NCBI RefSeq assembly: GCF_963665995.1
Contig: NZ_OY762512.1
Location: 2,232,001-2,296,000 of the forward strand
Direction: 5' to 3'
DNA length: 64,000 nucleotides
Source of the DNA: Pleurocapsa sp. FMAR1
Lineage (GTDB): Bacteria > Cyanobacteriota > Cyanobacteriia > Cyanobacteriales > Xenococcaceae
The first letter of the stretch is position 1. Every line of letters starts with the position of its first letter. A program made the position numbers and the translations under genes. A model generated the notes under the pieces. That model was not told the DNA's origin. It saw nothing but the letters and a program-made list of their open reading frames with translations, and did no database searches. Positions 9,901-18,989 of the stretch are shown one piece after another.

Positions 9901-12026
9901 ACATTGTGGGTGATTGGTTAATCAAGTACAGCATCGAAATTCTGCACGTAAGACATATAGCCTGGCATAGTCTTTCTCTGTGTCGTGTAGCTAAACGGCT
10001 AGGAATTACGGTAATCTTTTCTTTTCATGATTTTTATGCTGTATGTCCCACAGTTAACCTGCTGGATGAGAATCAGGTTTTTTGTGGTGGTAACTGCACT
10101 AAAACTGAAGCAGACTGTCAAGTACCGCTTTGGAAAAAGCACAATCATACACGCAGGTTAAAACACTCATTTATCAATGCCTGGCGAGAAATGATTGCCG
10201 ATATGTTGCCCTATGCAGATGCCTTTGTTACCACCTCAGCTTCTACTAAAAAATTACTTGAGGATATTTATCCAGAATTAAAGCAGCGAGATTTTGCAGT
10301 TATTCCCCACGGTCGAGACTTTCGCCAACTAACAAGTAAAGGCAATACCTTTTCGGTTAGTTATCCCCTAGACAGCGAACCTTTACGTATTCTCTTTCCA
10401 GGTAATATTCAGTCTGCCAAAGGAGCGGATTTAATCGCCCAAATCAAAGCCCTAGATATTGAAAATAGATTAGAGCTTCATTTTTTAGGAACTAAAGCTG
10501 ATGTTTTAAATGCTCAAGTTGGTACTTACCACGGTCGCTATCAGCGAGAAAATTTTGCTCAATTAGTTAGTCAAATCAAGCCTCATTATATTGGCATCTT
10601 TTCTATCTGGCCAGAAACCTATTGCCATACCTTAACCGAATCTTGGGCAAGTGGTGTACCCGTAATTGCGATCGCTTTAGGGGCAGTGGAAGAACGAATT
10701 AAACAACATGGCGGTGGCTGGCTAATTGAGCCTAGTTTAAAAGCTGAATTAGTATATGCCAAACTGCTTCAGATAGCTGCTGACAGCGAAGCATACATGA
10801 GTAAGATAGGAGAAGTCAATCGTTGGCAGCTATTTTATGGACGGCAAAACACCATTGCCACCATGGCGCAAAAATATCATCATCTCTATCAGCGCGTTTT
10901 AAGCTCTTCCTTACCCTTTGTTGATCATTTAGTAAGTACGCAGTATATTAAAGTCGGCGTTTTTGTCCATCGAAATGCCAACAATCAGTCAAATCCTTCT
11001 ACTCATATTCGAGTTTTAGAGTGGTTAAAATGTCATGCTGTAGCTCAAAAAATACACTTTCAGTTTATTGATATTGATTCTTTCCTATATGACAGATTGA
11101 ACACCTTGGAAATAGATCTGATGTTGGTACAGCGCAACACAATTAAGTCTTACCTTGCAGAGCGATTTATTCAGCAATGCCGAGAGCGCAATCTACCTAT
11201 TGTCTTAGAAATTGATGATGATTTGTTTAACGTTCCCTTAGCCAAAGATCCTACGGGGGTTTACGCTCAAACTGCGGTAGGCATAAAAGCGATCGCTCAA
11301 GCAGCAAGCACCGTAATAGTTAGTACTCAACCTTTAAAGGCGAAAATAAGCCAGTACAATAGCAATATTGTGGTGATTCCTAACGTTATTCCTGAGTATG
11401 CTTGGTTTAGACCTATAGAAGCAAAGGCTTTAAACCAGGCTGAAGGTGAAGAAAATGTTGCCGCCCAAATCAAAATTCTTTATATGGGCAACCCTACCCA
11501 CGGAGAAGATTTGGCTCTTATCAAACCAGTGTTTGAAAAGCTCGCCAAAGAAGGGTATCCTCTTAGGCTATACGTCATCGGCGGTGAAACCCCAACAAAA
11601 AACCATGAATCAACCTGGTATAAGAGAATCGATATTCCTTCCCAATGTCGTCACTATCCTCAATTTGTAGACTGGTTTCGCAGTATTGCTAATAACTTTA
11701 GTTTGGCGATCGCACCTCTGGTAGAAACAGAGTTTAATCAGTGCAAAAGCCCGCTGAAGTTCCTCCAGTATTCTGCTATTGCTTTACCTAGTATTTGTAG
11801 TAACTGTACTCCTTACAAAGAAGTAGTTGAATCTGGTGTCAATGGATTTTTGGTAGACAATAGTGAGGCTGCATGGCATCAGGCGCTCATTAAATCTATT
11901 AATAATCCTCAGGAGTTAGATCGAGTTGCAGCTAATGCTCAAAAACTAATTCTGGATAAATATCTAATGTCTCATTACGCTGAGACTTATATTAGTATTT
12001 TCCAAAAATCTTTAGCTGGCAGCTAA
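6831..12026 (+). CDS. Giant multidomain glycosyltransferase: TPR, repeat modules, GT2, two GT4 domains
   Basis: The 1731-residue protein reads in blocks. Residues ~10-205 are TPR repeats. Residues ~233-643 are two copies of a ~210-residue beta-rich module; each has a GWAID or AWAID motif, a LLDDREHQFEL motif and a SGWALADGH or TGWAIPEGH motif. Residues ~665-925 are a GT2 domain (LTIVIPVFNAYEEL, NDCSTD, LLNSDTVVG). Residues ~950-1360 are a GT4-type domain (FPGNIQSAKGADLI, IWPETYCHTLTESWASG). Residues ~1373-1730 are a second GT4-like domain (ILYMGNPTHGEDL, FLQYSAIALPSI). Such chains build surface polysaccharide, probably by adding several sugars in sequence on one scaffold. It is cytoplasmic by its lack of a signal peptide. 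A perfect-stem terminator follows the stop. Confidence 0.8.
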   Translation: MNSQTKTESNLSEQIDYLHTQAAKKHKQGELASAVDFYLQSIKVDRKQPSWIYGNAITLLNQLGKVNEALEIGKIALKVDANSDEILRALGSVYKSNGNSLNSIKFYQQAIEINHSQPIWVYEHLIESLIQQNDLSQALKYGTLGTKINPESCWLKYHLGNIFFEQERWSKACELYIQILEVEPDFLNVADKLNEATSYQANQVSNVDAQVPNITPEKNPQSNLEELETTVVNSGSSFVAEITQVSLGGFIQGWAIDNFNPEETLEIRVVVDRQPIGKVKAEQKVVVTTKQNLRGIPKEFKLLIPATLLDDREHQFELIYLKDKQSTTTQIKVPRRGVGHITKWQNNCISGWALADGHTKSSANLDVYIDNIFYTEIQANKSQKDLLKNGLGNGKNGFEILLPLLQEKKSYQIGVFFQGTKTHLQKSPIYLEYKNSSTPAQSLFLAGIDSISTGGILNAWAIDSVNPDSQLKIKIYADGNPIGVVKATEDYPLVGGLCTATPKKLQIQLPYTLLDDREHQFELFLLDKKQNEAQSIKSRIIVPRQNIGRIDGWNENCVTGWAIPEGHVGAAMLDVYIDGTFYQEIKANTSRKDLLKYNLGNGNNGFEFALPLPPENKETYKIDIFFKGTPQKLQRSPISISFAPESESLYKQQKGRFSLLYRGKNNLHRDLTIVIPVFNAYEELCLCLKSVFKYTSLKAKLVIINDCSTDQRIPELLVWAGSHPNVTVMSNEENMGYTRTINRGINFAENDDIVLLNSDTVVGPHWLQNLSSAVYHQPDIATATAISDNSGAFSVPDVGRANDFPLWLAKEEMVRAISQNSKIVYPETPTGSGFCIYIRREVFREIGIFDEINFPRGYGEENDFCMRAVRAGWRNIVDDRTLVYHVRSASFRDEKTNLYDTGRNVVDERYPDYRGRVGVFVHSPQMNTMRYGVRKLIEGKWSTPVHQPRQRVLYVISTQTGGTPQTNQDLMDGLSDRYHPLVLRCSATEIFLYDTRNEEDVACETVQLQSPITLTAHQSIEYEDIVGDWLIKYSIEILHVRHIAWHSLSLCRVAKRLGITVIFSFHDFYAVCPTVNLLDENQVFCGGNCTKTEADCQVPLWKKHNHTRRLKHSFINAWREMIADMLPYADAFVTTSASTKKLLEDIYPELKQRDFAVIPHGRDFRQLTSKGNTFSVSYPLDSEPLRILFPGNIQSAKGADLIAQIKALDIENRLELHFLGTKADVLNAQVGTYHGRYQRENFAQLVSQIKPHYIGIFSIWPETYCHTLTESWASGVPVIAIALGAVEERIKQHGGGWLIEPSLKAELVYAKLLQIAADSEAYMSKIGEVNRWQLFYGRQNTIATMAQKYHHLYQRVLSSSLPFVDHLVSTQYIKVGVFVHRNANNQSNPSTHIRVLEWLKCHAVAQKIHFQFIDIDSFLYDRLNTLEIDLMLVQRNTIKSYLAERFIQQCRERNLPIVLEIDDDLFNVPLAKDPTGVYAQTAVGIKAIAQAASTVIVSTQPLKAKISQYNSNIVVIPNVIPEYAWFRPIEAKALNQAEGEENVAAQIKILYMGNPTHGEDLALIKPVFEKLAKEGYPLRLYVIGGETPTKNHESTWYKRIDIPSQCRHYPQFVDWFRSIANNFSLAIAPLVETEFNQCKSPLKFLQYSAIALPSICSNCTPYKEVVESGVNGFLVDNSEAAWHQALIKSINNPQELDRVAANAQKLILDKYLMSHYAETYISIFQKSLAGS

Positions 12027-12033
12027 TTATTAG

Positions 12034-12063
12034 AAATCAGGTAATTCATATTACCTGATTTTT
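12034..12063 (+). terminator. Strong hairpin terminator after the giant glycosyltransferase
   Basis: A 12-bp perfect stem (AAATCAGGTAAT with ATTACCTGATTT) and a 4-nt loop lie 8 bp after the stop codon and run into a short T tract. The form is that of an intrinsic terminator. Confidence 0.8.
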
Positions 12064-12253
12064 GATCGGAATTATCAATAATTATTTGATAATTATATTT
12101 AGATTAAATTATTTATAGAAAGCCAAATTAGGGTTTTAAACTAATGACGTATACATTAAAATTGAGTAGTCTTTAAAGTGAAATTCTGTAGGTTAATATT
12201 CTCTATATAGGTTAAGCTAAGATGTTTATATTTTGCTGGGTAACTAAAAACTT

Positions 12254-13012
12254 ATGACTGAAAAACAAAATTATTTATTTATTTCTGGATGCCCTCGCTC
12301 TGGAACAACTGCCCTAGTTAATTTGCTTAATCATCATCCCTTAATTGCGATCGGCATGGAAAGATACAAGCATTACGCTACTAAAGAAAATATTCATAAA
12401 ATTAATCCTGATGCTTTTAGTTCAGAATATTTCTTCGATCTAAAAAAAGAACAAACCAATATAATGTGGGAGACATTTTATAAAAATTTGGTTTCCAAAT
12501 ATCAGCTACGTACTAATGTACTTTTAGGAGATAAATATCCCCATTATTATCAGTTTTACGATCAAATAAATGAACAGTTTAATAATGTTAAATGGATTTT
12601 TATTATTAGAGATGTTGTAGATGTAGCCTTATCTTATAATGTTAGAGCTGCTAATCCTCAAGATCACTGGCCAGAAAATGCCGATTATAGAAAAGCAGTA
12701 ATTCATTGGAATGACTCTTTATCTAAAACCTGGAAATACATTAAGAATAGTCAGCAAGACAATCTGTTTGTCTGTGAATATGAAAGGCTTTTTGCTTATG
12801 ATCGCGATCACTTTGACGCATTGATCGATTTTCTAGAAATAGATAGTAATTTTGAGTTTGAGTCGCTCTATAGCCAATCGACTAAAAACTGGGAGCAAAG
12901 GCAAAGTCGTAAAGCCCAAATTGATAATCAGCAGCTAGAGTATATCAATGCTCACGCCAATATAAAGCTAAAAGATAACTTATTGCATAAGTTTGATTTA
13001 AGCAAAAGATAA
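12254..13012 (+). CDS. Sulfotransferase family protein
   Basis: The N-terminus ISGCPRSGTTALVNLLNHHP is the 5'-phosphosulfate-binding loop of PAPS-dependent sulfotransferases. WIFIIRDVVDVALSY near residue 115 is the 3'-phosphate-binding strand and helix with its Arg and Ser. The enzyme should move sulfate from PAPS to a sugar hydroxyl or another acceptor. At 252 residues it is a usual length for the bacterial Sulfotransfer_1/3 type. It lies between two TPR-bearing glycosyltransferases on the same strand, which makes a glycan acceptor the natural inference; the acceptor itself is not visible in the sequence. Confidence 0.8.
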   Translation: MTEKQNYLFISGCPRSGTTALVNLLNHHPLIAIGMERYKHYATKENIHKINPDAFSSEYFFDLKKEQTNIMWETFYKNLVSKYQLRTNVLLGDKYPHYYQFYDQINEQFNNVKWIFIIRDVVDVALSYNVRAANPQDHWPENADYRKAVIHWNDSLSKTWKYIKNSQQDNLFVCEYERLFAYDRDHFDALIDFLEIDSNFEFESLYSQSTKNWEQRQSRKAQIDNQQLEYINAHANIKLKDNLLHKFDLSKR

Positions 13013-13072
13013 TTTAAATTGTTCAAGAAAATAGTTGATTAACAAACACTTGTATTTGTTTTGTGTATAGCA

Positions 13073-15160
13073 ATGAATAATTTACTAACAGAAAAAGCTC
13101 AAGCTTGTTTTGAAGCAGGAAATAGATTACAAGAGCAAGGCAATTTTGCCGAATCTATTCAAAGCTACCAGCAGGCAATTCATATTCAACCTGACTATAC
13201 TCAACCACTATTTAAGTTAGCCGAGATTTATGAGTCTCAAAAAAACTGGTCAGAAGCGATAAAACACTATCAGCGTTTGATAATTTCTGAGCCAGACAAT
13301 TATGCTCCATACTTGAAATTTGCTAGAACTTTACAAAGGCAAAATCATCTTTTACGTAAAAGCGGGAAGTCAAAGTCAAGGGATGACAAAATAAAGATCA
13401 ATAATCATAAGTCAATTGTGGCATATCAAAAAGCGTTCGCCATTAACCCAGAACAGCCAGTTTGGGTTTACATTGCTTTGGGAGATGCTTTAAATCAAAG
13501 CGATCAATTAGATGCAGCTATCTGTGCTTATCAAAAAGGGGTTGAAATTAACCCAGACAACAGTCAAGTATGTATCAAGCTGGCAAAGGCATTGATGGAT
13601 CAAAAGCAAGTTCCCAAAGCGATCGCACTGTACCGAAAAGCGATCGCTAGCCAGCCAAAACAGCCTGCACAGGTATATATCGATCTGAGCCTAGCCTTTA
13701 GTAAAGATAGGCAATTTAATCAGGCATTGGCTGCCTGCTACACGGCAATTGAATTAGACCCAGAATCTAATTCTGTTTTCAATCCTTGGGCAAACATCTA
13801 TAAAAAGCTATATTTTCAACAAAATCAGACGGCGATATCACTTAATAAAAAATTAGCACAAAAGTTCAAACCGATTGTCAAAGTCTATCATCAAGCAATA
13901 AAACTCCATCCCGATCAGGCTCAAGGCTACTTTGGCATCGCACATATTTTACTAGCATGGCAAAACTGGGATAAAGCCATAGAATTTTTAATAGAGGCTT
14001 TAAAAAGAAACCCAAATTGGAATCAAATCTACACGAGTCTTGCCTACGCCTTAAAAATGCAAGGAGATGAAGACTCAGACAATATTAAACTTTGCTATGA
14101 AAAATCTCTTGTTCCTCAAACGATTCTCAACAAAATTTATCAGTTGCAAAATCAAGATATAGCAACAGCCAACGAACTAAAGTGTCTAGAAGTAGAAACA
14201 GTAGAACCTTCTTTAGAAGCTAAAATAGAAAAGACTTTCGTTGTAACTCTGACCAACGGCAGAGCCTGGAGAAACTTAGTCAATAATAGCCTGCCCAATA
14301 ATGCGGTGATTACCTCTAGTAAAAAGCTCGTACAAGAAGTCTCAACTGCACATAACGCCCCCCTAATATTTTGTGCAAATAACTATACTCAGCCTCTTAA
14401 GCTAGACGAGACTGTAGCTTATTTACAGGGCATTGGTAGCAGCAATTATTATCATTGGATGCTTCAGGTAATTCCTCAGTTGTGTCTGCTACGTCAGGTT
14501 GGTATTGATTTAGAATCCATTGAAAAATTTGCTTTTTTGCGATTACCAATTCGTCAGGCTTTTGAAAAGGAAACCCTAAGCTTGTTGGGTATTGATAATT
14601 CAAAAATTCTTGAAACTGCTGGACATCCATTGATCCAGGCAAAAAAATTAATAGTCACCTCTCCTATCAAAGTTTCTCCGCCTAGAAAACTAGCTTGTGA
14701 CTTAGTTAGAGATGAATTTTTGCCTCACAAATTATCAGAAAGCGAAGCTAGATCGGGTTTTTTGTATCTCTCTTGTCAAAATGCAACCAAACGCAAAATT
14801 GTTAATGAAAGTAAGTTGATTGAACTTTTAGCTAGTTATGGGTTTACAAGTCTTTGCCTAGAATCTATACCATTCTTAGAACAGGTAGACCTATTTTCAA
14901 AAGCCAAAGTTATAATAGCCCCTCATGGTGTGTCACTGACTAATCTAATTTTCTGTAATCCTGGTGTAAAAGTAATAGAAATTTTTGCTCCTAGCTATTC
15001 TATTATGTGCTATAAAGCTATTTGCGATTATTATCATCTTCAACATTATTCTTTAATTGCTGAAGGTGTTGAAAACTTAGAAGGCAGGAATCGCGACAAA
15101 AATATCAATGTTCAGCTTGATTCTTTGATAGACTTGATGAAGCTTGCTGATATTATGTAG
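13073..15160 (+). CDS. TPR protein with C-terminal GT61 glycosyltransferase domain
   Basis: Residues ~1-370 form several TPR motifs (AGNRLQEQGNFAESIQSYQQAI and further copies). The rest is a GT61 (DUF563-type) domain: YYHWMLQVIPQLCLLRQ, then FLYLSCQNATKRKIVNE, LFSKAKVIIAPHGVSLTN and VKVIEIFAP. GT61 enzymes include xylosyl- and GlcNAc-transferases in eukaryotes; bacterial ones are linked to capsule and exopolysaccharide. I chose the ATG at 13073 over a TTG four codons upstream. Two HIP1 octamers lie in the TPR region. It is likely co-expressed with the sulfotransferase 60 bp upstream. A xylosyl donor could come from Ugd and UXS elsewhere in the window, which is speculation. Confidence 0.8.
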   Translation: MNNLLTEKAQACFEAGNRLQEQGNFAESIQSYQQAIHIQPDYTQPLFKLAEIYESQKNWSEAIKHYQRLIISEPDNYAPYLKFARTLQRQNHLLRKSGKSKSRDDKIKINNHKSIVAYQKAFAINPEQPVWVYIALGDALNQSDQLDAAICAYQKGVEINPDNSQVCIKLAKALMDQKQVPKAIALYRKAIASQPKQPAQVYIDLSLAFSKDRQFNQALAACYTAIELDPESNSVFNPWANIYKKLYFQQNQTAISLNKKLAQKFKPIVKVYHQAIKLHPDQAQGYFGIAHILLAWQNWDKAIEFLIEALKRNPNWNQIYTSLAYALKMQGDEDSDNIKLCYEKSLVPQTILNKIYQLQNQDIATANELKCLEVETVEPSLEAKIEKTFVVTLTNGRAWRNLVNNSLPNNAVITSSKKLVQEVSTAHNAPLIFCANNYTQPLKLDETVAYLQGIGSSNYYHWMLQVIPQLCLLRQVGIDLESIEKFAFLRLPIRQAFEKETLSLLGIDNSKILETAGHPLIQAKKLIVTSPIKVSPPRKLACDLVRDEFLPHKLSESEARSGFLYLSCQNATKRKIVNESKLIELLASYGFTSLCLESIPFLEQVDLFSKAKVIIAPHGVSLTNLIFCNPGVKVIEIFAPSYSIMCYKAICDYYHLQHYSLIAEGVENLEGRNRDKNINVQLDSLIDLMKLADIM

Positions 15161-15354
15161 AGATCAAATGTCACCATAATGATAGCCTCATGACAAGACT
15201 AAGTAATTTTCATAATAATTTTGCGATCGCCACAGGAAACCTATAACTTTTTATTACGGCTATAAGTTCTAAGCTTGGTATATTAAATACTGCTATAGTC
15301 GAATATATAAGGATACAAAATTAGATTAGGATATAAATTTTAATATTCACGCTG
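15161..15354. other. Short intergenic region, nothing recognised
   Basis: This region lies between the GT61 gene and a converging small ORF. One HIP1 site is present near 15223. There is no clear hairpin or ORF. Confidence 0.3.
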
Positions 15355-15567
15355 TTATATTCGCATTCTTCTATCTACCCAGCGTTTAGCGTTTCTGATG
15401 GCTAACTTAGTGGTCATGGCATAGGGTACAGCCACCGCACTACCAAGACTGTAATCAGCCCAAGCAGTAAAAAAATCTTCTCCTTGCCACCGATCGCGAG
15501 CAATCTTAATTTCAAAATCTCGATAAACAAAAGCTAGAACTATATTAGGGTAATCTGGATCGATCAT
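15355..15567 (-). CDS. Small conserved-looking hypothetical protein (70 aa)
   Basis: A 70-residue basic protein begins MIDPDYPNIVLAFVYRDFEI and ends RNAKRWVDRRMRI. Its composition is ordinary for a soluble protein and it carries its own ATG. It lies 66 bp upstream of the stop of the next minus-strand gene, which is not in an overlapping frame. I do not recognise a family. The regular residue pattern suggests a real small protein rather than chance. Confidence 0.5.
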   Translation of the reverse strand: MIDPDYPNIVLAFVYRDFEIKIARDRWQGEDFFTAWADYSLGSAVAVPYAMTTKLAIRNAKRWVDRRMRI

Positions 15568-15632
15568 AAATAATCAAGCAAGCTAATAGCAGCAGATTGA
15601 ACTATTTGGTAATTTTAACCTTAATAGCAAAA

Positions 15633-16715
15633 TTATCTATCAAGATATTGTTCTAAGACTTCTTTGGTAGCCATGCCTGTTTTTGCCCAGGTAAACTTTT
15701 GCGCTTGTTGAATGCTTTTTTTGCTCAATTGCGATCGCATCTCCTGATTTTTTCCCATCTCAATCATCGCCGAGGTTATGGAATTGGTATTGTAAGGATC
15801 GATTAAAATTGCAGCATCTCCCGTAATCTCAGGTAGAGAAGCCAAATTAGAGGTAATTACAGGAGTTCCACAAGCCATTGCTTCTAGGGCAGGAAGTCCA
15901 AACCCCTCCCAAAGCGTCGGAAAAACAAGCGCGATCGCACCACTGATAATCACGGGTAACTCCTGATAGTCTAGGTAATCTAGCCAAATAACACGCTCTT
16001 CAATCTTTAATTCCTTTACCTGTTGCTTAAGCCTGGGGGTAAAACGGAGGTCGGTTGAACCAGCGATCGCTAAATGATAGTCTGAATTGGGTATGTCTGC
16101 AAAAGCAGTAATTAAACCCTGCAAATTCTTGTAAGTATCCTGACGACCAAGATATAAAAAATAAGGCTGCTTGGGAGAGGTTGATACTCTGGGATAAAAA
16201 TTGGCGCGATCATAGCCTAATAAAATTGGCGTAATCTTATTAGCAGCAATGCCATAAAAATCAACGATATCTTTTGCTGTAGATTCAGAATTACAAATAA
16301 TATGTTCGGCTTGTCTTAATACTAGCGGGACAACATAGCGAAAGTAGTTGGTTAGAGGAGAGGTGGCGCGGGGAAAACGCAAAGGAATTAAGTCATGACA
16401 CATAACCACGGAGCGACACTGGCTATACAGAGGTGCTTCGGGTATAGTCGAATAGATTAAATTTGCTTTTAATTTTTTATAGATCTCAGGTAGCCCAAAC
16501 TGAGTCCAAAATAAACGCTTGAGATGCCCTTTGCTTCCTTGGGCGGGTGTCATATTCTCAGGAATAGGATAACACTCAAAACCAGCAAAATCTTGAGAAG
16601 ACAAAAGAGTAGGATTTAGGCTGTCAAGACTATGAATAACATTTTTGGCATAGGTAGCAATCCCCGTAGGTTGATCGAATAGAACAGATAAGTTGATTAA
16701 TAATGAATTGGACAA
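15633..16715 (-). CDS. GT4-family glycosyltransferase
   Basis: The protein has a GT-B fold in 360 residues. The N-terminal half begins [20 protein letters not shown]. The C-terminal half has [19 protein letters not shown] and the nucleotide-sugar signature [19 protein letters not shown] followed by [19 protein letters not shown]. This is the common bacterial GT4 (mannosyl/glucosyl-transferase-like) pattern. It closes the surface-glycan cluster on the opposite strand. Donor and acceptor cannot be read from sequence. Confidence 0.85.
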   Translation of the reverse strand: MSNSLLINLSVLFDQPTGIATYAKNVIHSLDSLNPTLLSSQDFAGFECYPIPENMTPAQGSKGHLKRLFWTQFGLPEIYKKLKANLIYSTIPEAPLYSQCRSVVMCHDLIPLRFPRATSPLTNYFRYVVPLVLRQAEHIICNSESTAKDIVDFYGIAANKITPILLGYDRANFYPRVSTSPKQPYFLYLGRQDTYKNLQGLITAFADIPNSDYHLAIAGSTDLRFTPRLKQQVKELKIEERVIWLDYLDYQELPVIISGAIALVFPTLWEGFGLPALEAMACGTPVITSNLASLPEITGDAAILIDPYNTNSITSAMIEMGKNQEMRSQLSKKSIQQAQKFTWAKTGMATKEVLEQYLDR

Positions 16716-16872
16716 ATTCTAATTGTGGATTCTAGAAGTAGTGTTTTTAATCTAGGAAACTCATTTAGCCTATTATAAATCAGTATCAAAGGACACCAAA
16801 AATAAATTTGCTCAGAAATTGGCAAAAAAACTTCGTTATTGGGAACTATATTAATTAAGTTGTTTGGACATG

Positions 16873-16887
16873 AGGAGGTATAGAGTG
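16873..16887 (+). promoter_or_regulatory. Shine-Dalgarno site that fixes a GTG start
   Basis: AGGAGG at 16873-16878 lies six bases before GTG at 16885. This supports GTG as the start of the FAD oxidoreductase rather than the in-frame TTG at 16864 or ATG at 16870. Confidence 0.7.
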
Positions 16888-18915
16888 TCATTAGGTTGGA
16901 TCAAATCCCTAGCTTCAATATCGCTAGGTTTATTAATTTGGGAAGCTTCAGGATTATCAGCTAAAGCAGCTTCACCTCCCACTATAGATCGCACGGTCGA
17001 ATGTGAATTATTAGTAGTTGGCGGAGGATTATCAGGAGTAGCAGCTAGTTATGAAGCTCTATTGGCAGGCAGAACAGTTTGTATGACAGAGATTACCGAC
17101 TGGGTAGGAGGACAAATTTCCGCTCAGGGTACTTCGGCACTAGATGAAAGGACAACTCAACGTTCACGTCTTTTCTATCCTCGTGGTTATTTAGAATTGA
17201 GGCAACGGATTGAAAAGTTTTACGGCAAATTAAATCCTGGTGAGTGTTGGGTAAGTGAATCCTGCTTTTTACCTAAAGATGCTAACAAAATAATGTGGGA
17301 ACAGTTAAAAGATGCCGAAGCAAAAGGAAAAGGCACTTTAAAATGGTTTCCTGCCACTGTCGTCAAAGATTTGGAAATTGAAGCTGTTAAAGGAAAGGGA
17401 ACAGGTAAGCAAATCACCAGCGCAGTAGCAATTCAGCATAGCCCTAAGAATAAGTATCTTGGTCTTAATACTTTGCCTTTATCCCGCACGATTGAAGATG
17501 CCTATACTTATGAAGATTCCAGTTTATTTAATAAAGAAACTATTCGTTTTGTCCCCGCCTCATCTTCGGCTAAAGCTGCTGATTGGTATGTTATAGAAGC
17601 TACCGAAACAGGAGAAATTGTGGCTTTGGCAGATGTTCCCTATCGTTTGGGCATCGATCCTAGTTCTTCTTTTGAGCCTTCATCTTCTAGTTCAAAAGGA
17701 GATCCGTACTGTACTCAAGGTTTTACCTACACCTTTGCTATGGAAGCGACAAAAGATCCTGAAGAACACAAAAAGCCCCCTTTTTATGGCGAACATCAAA
17801 ATTACTACAGCTATGAACTAGAGAGATTAGCAGACTTCGATTTGGTCTTTACTTATCGTCGCATTTGGAGTCCTGAAACTGGAAAACCAGAAAAATTTGG
17901 CGGTATTGAGTTTAGCGCTCCTACTCCTGGAGATATTTCCATGCAGAATTGGACTTGGGGTAATGATTATCGTCCTGGTACGGCAAAAGATAATTTGGTT
18001 TACACTCGTCAGCAGTTAAAGACTCTAGGTCAACTTACACCTGGAGGCTGGTTAGGAGGATTGCGTGCTGCAACCTTAAATAAAGGAGAAGATCATGCTC
18101 TTGGTTATTTCTATTGGTTGGTAGAAGGAACAACGGATTCTCAGTTAGGGGATGGTGTCAAAAAGCCTTATCCCAATAATCAATTACTAACTGGAATGGA
18201 CTCACCTATGGGTACAGAACATGGTTTATCTAAATACCCTTATATTCGTGAGGGCAGAAGAATTGTCGGTCGAGTATATCCTGGCTACTCCCAAGGCTTT
18301 ACCGTCACAGAAATTGATATTTCACGGGCTGACTACAAAGATGAATATTATAAGCAGAAGCTTGATTCACAAACCTACCGTCAACTGTGGACAAAAATAG
18401 ACGGAGTAGAAGCGGTAAGTAACAAAAATCTGAACATTGAGAAAATGAAACAGCGCGCTCGTGCCAGTATCTATCCTGATTCTGTAGGAATTGGTCATTA
18501 TGCGATCGATTTTCATCCCTGCATGAATCAAAGTCCTCCAGAAAAAGCAGGCAACACCGAAAGAGAGGGAGAGAGAAAAGGCGGAGGTCAGGCTTATCCC
18601 TTCCAAATTCCTCTAAGAGCCATGATTCCTCAAAGAATTGACAACTTAATTGTCACAGGTAAAAGTATTGCAACTAGTCATATTGCTGCTGCTGCTTATC
18701 GCGTCCACTCTTTTGAATGGTCTTCTGGTGCTGCTGCGGGGATAACAGCCGATTTTGGCTTAGATGAAGAAATTATGCCTTACCAACTGGTAGACAAAGA
18801 CTTTGTTAAAGATAAAAAGTTACAAGTTTTGAAGAAAAAGCTAGATCAAAGTGGCAACCCGACGGCATTTCCCGATACTTCTATCTTTAATCAGGATTGG
18901 TCAGATTGGCAGTAA
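16885..18915 (+). CDS. Secreted FAD-dependent oxidoreductase
   Basis: With the GTG start the protein has 676 residues. The N-terminus reads as a signal peptide (SLGWIKSLASISLGLLIWEASGLSAKA). The Rossmann motif ELLVVGGGLSGVAASYEALL follows at about residue 42, with a nearby Glu (CMTE) for the FAD ribose. The C-terminal portion has RIDNLIVTGKSIATSHIAAA and SSGAAAGITADFGL, typical of the FAD_oxidored family. Export of an FAD enzyme would need Tat or folding outside the membrane; no twin-arginine is visible after the chosen start, though Arg-Arg-Tyr-Arg lies just before it. The substrate is unknown. Confidence 0.75.
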   Translation: MSLGWIKSLASISLGLLIWEASGLSAKAASPPTIDRTVECELLVVGGGLSGVAASYEALLAGRTVCMTEITDWVGGQISAQGTSALDERTTQRSRLFYPRGYLELRQRIEKFYGKLNPGECWVSESCFLPKDANKIMWEQLKDAEAKGKGTLKWFPATVVKDLEIEAVKGKGTGKQITSAVAIQHSPKNKYLGLNTLPLSRTIEDAYTYEDSSLFNKETIRFVPASSSAKAADWYVIEATETGEIVALADVPYRLGIDPSSSFEPSSSSSKGDPYCTQGFTYTFAMEATKDPEEHKKPPFYGEHQNYYSYELERLADFDLVFTYRRIWSPETGKPEKFGGIEFSAPTPGDISMQNWTWGNDYRPGTAKDNLVYTRQQLKTLGQLTPGGWLGGLRAATLNKGEDHALGYFYWLVEGTTDSQLGDGVKKPYPNNQLLTGMDSPMGTEHGLSKYPYIREGRRIVGRVYPGYSQGFTVTEIDISRADYKDEYYKQKLDSQTYRQLWTKIDGVEAVSNKNLNIEKMKQRARASIYPDSVGIGHYAIDFHPCMNQSPPEKAGNTEREGERKGGGQAYPFQIPLRAMIPQRIDNLIVTGKSIATSHIAAAAYRVHSFEWSSGAAAGITADFGLDEEIMPYQLVDKDFVKDKKLQVLKKKLDQSGNPTAFPDTSIFNQDWSDWQ

Positions 18916-18989
18916 TTTTTGAGGGATGAAGGATGAGGAAGCTTGTCGCTATTTATTCCTTCTCCCACCTTGATAGCGGAATATTTCTA

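Noticed and set aside
16697-16891. 64-codon minus-strand ORF between the GT4 gene and the FAD oxidoreductase
   Set aside because: Runs across the intergenic region and ribosome site of the FAD gene and shows no family pattern.
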